A stretch of 64,000 bases of DNA from Neobacillus paridis (GTDB lineage Bacteria > Bacillota > Bacilli > Bacillales > Cytobacillaceae): the NCBI RefSeq assembly GCF_016765675.1, contig NZ_JAESWB010000181.1, positions 62,001 through 126,000 of the forward strand, written 5' to 3'. Below are positions 61,362 through 64,000 of the stretch, one piece after another. The position numbers were made by a program, and so were the translations under genes. Every line of letters starts with the position of its first letter. The first letter of the stretch is position 1. Below the pieces are notes generated by a model. That model was not told where the DNA came from, ran no database searches, and was given only the letters and a program-made list of their open reading frames with translations.

Positions 61362-61609
61362 TGTTTAACCCCCATTTTTATATTTCACCTATTTATTATA
61401 GTAGGAAAGGGTCTAAGAATGAAAGCTAGATTTCAGGAATGTAGTAAGAAAGGTATGTTGGTCGTATTCCCCGTCTTCCCAGGGGTAAATTTATTTGTGT
61501 GAACTTTTTAAATATTATGTTAAAATAGGCCTTATTTGAGATACGAGGGGATCGATATGAACTTTTTGTCGGTTATTTCTTTTTTGGGGTTTGACCGAAA
61601 TGATAATAA

Positions 61610-61920
61610 AATGTGCGGTTCGGGCAACTAGACGGCCTCTACTTGACTAAAATGTTGATAATATCTTCGGTTCAGGCAACTAGACCGCTCCTACTGGACC
61701 GAAACTTTGAAAATATCTTCAGTTCGAGCAACTAGACCGCTCCTACTGGACCGAAATGTTGATAATATCTTCGGTTCAGGCAACTAGACCGCTCCTACTG
61801 GACTGAAATGATGAAAATATCTTCGGTTCGGGCAACTAGACCGCCTCTACTTGACCGAAATGATGAAAATATCTTCAGTTCGGGCAGCTAGACCGCTCCT
61901 ACCGAACCAAGATGATCGAA
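61610..61920. repeat. 52-nt tandem array, core GGTTCRGGCAACTAGACCG
   Basis: GCAACTAGAC (GCAGCTAGAC in the last) starts at 61624, 61676, 61728, 61780, 61832 and 61884, all exactly 52 nt apart. Each unit has an imperfect palindrome TTCGGTTCAG-N16-CTGGACCGAA and a linker ATGTTGATAATATC. Located between the divergent DUF3298 and acyltransferase genes. Confidence 0.92.
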
Positions 61921-61979
61921 TTGACGACAAAGCACCTACATGCTTTCTCAGTAATATACCGTGCTAAACTTTAACTACC

Positions 61980-62262
61980 TGTCTGACAGTAATTACAGCT
62001 TATTCGTCAGTAATACCCCTTCTCTTTACGGAAGGAAGACTACAACCGACCACCTTAACTTTGCAAGGATTGATAAAGCAGCGCCAAAGATACATAATAG
62101 ACATATAAGAAACTTCTAAAACGGTCGATGTAACCAGAAAACGAAGACGAGTGTCAGACTAAGGGGAAAACTTGAGTGTCTCAATAGGTAGAAGGCAACT
62201 GACTGCAATGGTGCTTTTCTACAATTCGAAACGAGGGAGAACCCCGTTTTTTATTGTTTTTT
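61980..62262 (+). promoter_or_regulatory. Possible attenuated leader of the acyltransferase gene
   Basis: A long gene-free region ends in an intrinsic terminator (AAACG-aGGG-agaa-CCC-CGTTTTTT, 62229-62254) only ~30 nt before the acyltransferase start. Upstream AAGGGGAAAAC (62161-62171) could pair with the CCCCGTTTT arm as an antiterminator. No known riboswitch class fits the sequence between (GTGTCTCAATAGGTAGAAGG, CTGACTGCAATGG). Confidence 0.4.
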
Positions 62263-62291
62263 AAATAGTTTGGACATCGGAGGCGATCATT

Positions 62292-63290
62292 ATGAATACA
62301 CACATTATGAAGCTAAGGTTTTGGGCAATACTGGCTGTTATTATGATACATTCAACAGCCCCATTTCTTTATAAACCGATAGGAAATGAATTTCTTGCAG
62401 GAAACATTTTTGACAGTTTATCAAGATTTGCTGTGCCACTTTTTCTACTAATCAGCGGCGCCCTCTTGTTACATAAAGATGAACCATTATCCGTTTTTTT
62501 AAAGAAGAGAGCTGCGAAAATTATAATTCCATTTTTAGTTTGGAGTTTTATTTATTATTTGTACAAAAGAAATATCCTGTTTACACTCGATTTTGAAAAA
62601 TTCCATATTAGAGATTTCTTAAAACTATTTATTACAGGAAATGTTTATTATCATTTATGGTATATTTATTTGATCGTTTTTGTTTACTTATTTATTCCCG
62701 TTTTAAGAAAGGTGGTTCAAAATACACCAACTAACATTCTTTTGTATTACGTCATTCTTTCTTTTATATTAGAAAACGGCTATCTCATCGGTACAAGTTA
62801 TTTACATATTAGTCCTAAAATTTATTTTTCTGGTTTTTCTGGCTATGTTTCTTATTTAATTTTAGGTTATTTGATTTTTCACAGGGATTTATTTTTAAAT
62901 AAACGGGGGATGATTTACACTTTAGGGATTTTATCTTTAATTGTGACATTTACCGGAACCTACCTTAGCACCCTTTCATTCGGTAGATATCATCCCTATT
63001 TTTATAAATATTTGTCGTTTAACGTTTTAATTTATACCATTTTCATCGTAGTCCTTATCTCTCATACAAATAAAAACATATTTAAAATCACGAGAAGCAT
63101 CTCTGAAGTCAGTTTTACGATGTATTTTGTCCATATTATCTTTTCGAAATATTTCCAGCAATATTTAAATGCTTTCGATTTACAGCCGTCTCTTTATATT
63201 ATTGCTTTATTTGGATTGACAGTTATAGCTTCCTATCTTTTTTCACTGTTGATTAGTAAAATTCCGATTGTAAGAAAAGTCCTTAGTTAA
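62292..63290 (+). CDS. Acyltransferase family 3 membrane protein
   Basis: 332 residues, about ten hydrophobic helices, beginning MKLRFWAILAVIMIHSTAP with the conserved His of the acyltransferase-3 family (VIMIHS) and continuing VPLFLLISGALLLHKDE and IPFLVWSFIYYLY. Such enzymes O-acetylate or succinylate surface sugars, from the membrane. The gene is A+T-rich compared with its neighbours. TCGGAGGCGATC precedes the ATG. Target polymer unknown. Confidence 0.87.
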   Translation: MNTHIMKLRFWAILAVIMIHSTAPFLYKPIGNEFLAGNIFDSLSRFAVPLFLLISGALLLHKDEPLSVFLKKRAAKIIIPFLVWSFIYYLYKRNILFTLDFEKFHIRDFLKLFITGNVYYHLWYIYLIVFVYLFIPVLRKVVQNTPTNILLYYVILSFILENGYLIGTSYLHISPKIYFSGFSGYVSYLILGYLIFHRDLFLNKRGMIYTLGILSLIVTFTGTYLSTLSFGRYHPYFYKYLSFNVLIYTIFIVVLISHTNKNIFKITRSISEVSFTMYFVHIIFSKYFQQYLNAFDLQPSLYIIALFGLTVIASYLFSLLISKIPIVRKVLS

Positions 63291-63571
63291 AAATAGTGGT
63301 GCGAGGGGCCGGGAGTATTAACTCCCTCCCGCTCGAAGGAAAACTCTTTCAAAAAAATCAACCGTAATATCAGCAAGTTACTCTTGTGGAATGCGGACAC
63401 CCATACTATTCCCCCATTTGCCGACCAATTTTCCCACTTTTCACTGTTTTAATATAGATAAGAAGTATTTGTGAAAAAGTGAACAATGCTAATGAATAGT
63501 TTCTCACATGAACTATAATTAAGCATAAGAAATCCGCTAAAATACTTTGCATTGTGAAAGGGATGTTTATT
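63291..63571. other. Gap upstream of the flavin oxidoreductase gene
   Basis: Contains GGGAGTATTAACTCCC (63314-63329), a weak palindrome that may end the acyltransferase transcript. No gene seen. Confidence 0.35.
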
Positions 63572-64000
63572 ATGGTCAATCGTTTTCCTGCGTTATTCTC
63601 CCCGATTAAAATTGGCAATATGGAAGTAAAAAACCGGATCGCCATGATGGCAATGGGGGTGTTCTCTCCTCGACTTATGGGTCCGAATGGTGCTTATACG
63701 AAGGATGGCGCCGATTATTACATTGAACGAGCAAAAGGCGGTACAGGTTTAATCGTTACCGGACTGCTCCCGGTTAGCTGGTTCCCTAAAGGTCAGGGAC
63801 CTGGTGACCGTGGTGAGGGCTTTTATAAATATATCCAGCAGCAAAAGTATTTAGCAGAGGGAATTCATAAATACGGCGCAAAGGTGATAGTTCAAATCAC
63901 GGCATTATCCGGGCGATCCAGTATTCACTCCGAAGATCCGGCACCTAGTGCGCTTCCAAATGTGTGGGACCCTACCAAAACAAACAGAGAAATGACCAAG
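63572..64000 (+). CDS. Old Yellow Enzyme-family flavin oxidoreductase, N-terminal part
   Basis: First 143 residues of a gene that continues past the right edge. Start ATG 63572 follows AAAGGGA. The N-terminus MVNRFPALFSPIKIGNMEVK and NRIAMMAMG is the usual FMN-binding entry of NADH:flavin oxidoreductase/2,4-dienoyl-CoA reductase-type proteins, followed by DYYIERAKGGTGLIVTGLLP and VIVQITALSGRSS. Whether it carries the C-terminal Fe-S/FAD-NAD domains of dienoyl-CoA reductases cannot be seen. Confidence 0.87.
   Translation, partial: MVNRFPALFSPIKIGNMEVKNRIAMMAMGVFSPRLMGPNGAYTKDGADYYIERAKGGTGLIVTGLLPVSWFPKGQGPGDRGEGFYKYIQQQKYLAEGIHKYGAKVIVQITALSGRSSIHSEDPAPSALPNVWDPTKTNREMTK

Overview
The window looks like chromosomal DNA of a facultatively anaerobic, spore-forming member of the Bacillaceae (Bacillus sensu lato, Neobacillus/Mesobacillus-like; this placement is inferred). 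The support is bacillithiol deacetylase BshB2, GltC/GdhA, YdjGHI with PspA, YfiBC, a DUF4023-type small protein, a possible small spore protein, Bacillus-type Shine-Dalgarno sites, and a Gram-positive clade II nitrous oxide reductase cluster.

Layout. 1-272: end of bshB2. 612-8558: a respiratory block with a divergent Fnr-like regulator and the operon nosC-nosZ-nosB-nosD-nosY-nosF plus a YtkA/SurA-like lipoprotein. Good Fnr-type boxes (TGTGA-N6-TCACA or -TCACT) lie at class II activation distance upstream of both transcription units, and a third precedes a B12/radical-SAM gene at 14.66 kb. 8.9-14.4 kb: housekeeping and accessory genes (PQQ-type sugar dehydrogenase, HAD phosphatase, AlkD, small proteins, double P-loop ATPase, YbaK). 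16.6-21.3 kb: complete branched-chain amino acid ABC importer livJHMGF. 21.6-31.1 kb: NiaP-like MFS carrier, heterodimeric exporter YfiBC, ASCH protein, and a TetR/ABC-2 export operon with two matched operators. 31.2-38.4 kb: NERD protein, PepT, APH-family kinase, divergent gltC-gdhA. 38.7-61.4 kb: envelope and secretion region with an L,D-transpeptidase carrying wall-binding repeats, an RCC1 propeller, a phosphodiester glycosidase, the pspA-ydjGHI stress operon (PspA truncated), two GH25 lysozyme paralogues, a tandem GH53 galactanase with a dead first module, a PPC-domain protein, a secreted protein behind a c-di-GMP-I riboswitch, and a DUF4163/DUF3298 protein. 62.3-64 kb: acyltransferase and the start of an Old Yellow Enzyme family gene.

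The most unusual signal is between the genes. Many intergenic gaps hold a short tandem array whose unit sequence differs from gap to gap but whose pitch is quantised. Exactly 21 nt is seen at about 468-580, 26944-27302, 32267-32890, 40128-40281, 45482-45552 and 49298-49451. Exactly 52 nt (51-53) is seen at about 8743-8910, 10053-10290 and 61624-61915. These pitches are two and five turns of B-DNA. The two largest arrays share a 103-nt superperiod (four 21-nt steps plus one 19-nt step) although their unit layouts differ. Separately, a dispersed family of structured intergenic elements (start motif resembling CTCGCCGATTGGCGAG) occurs at least eight times.
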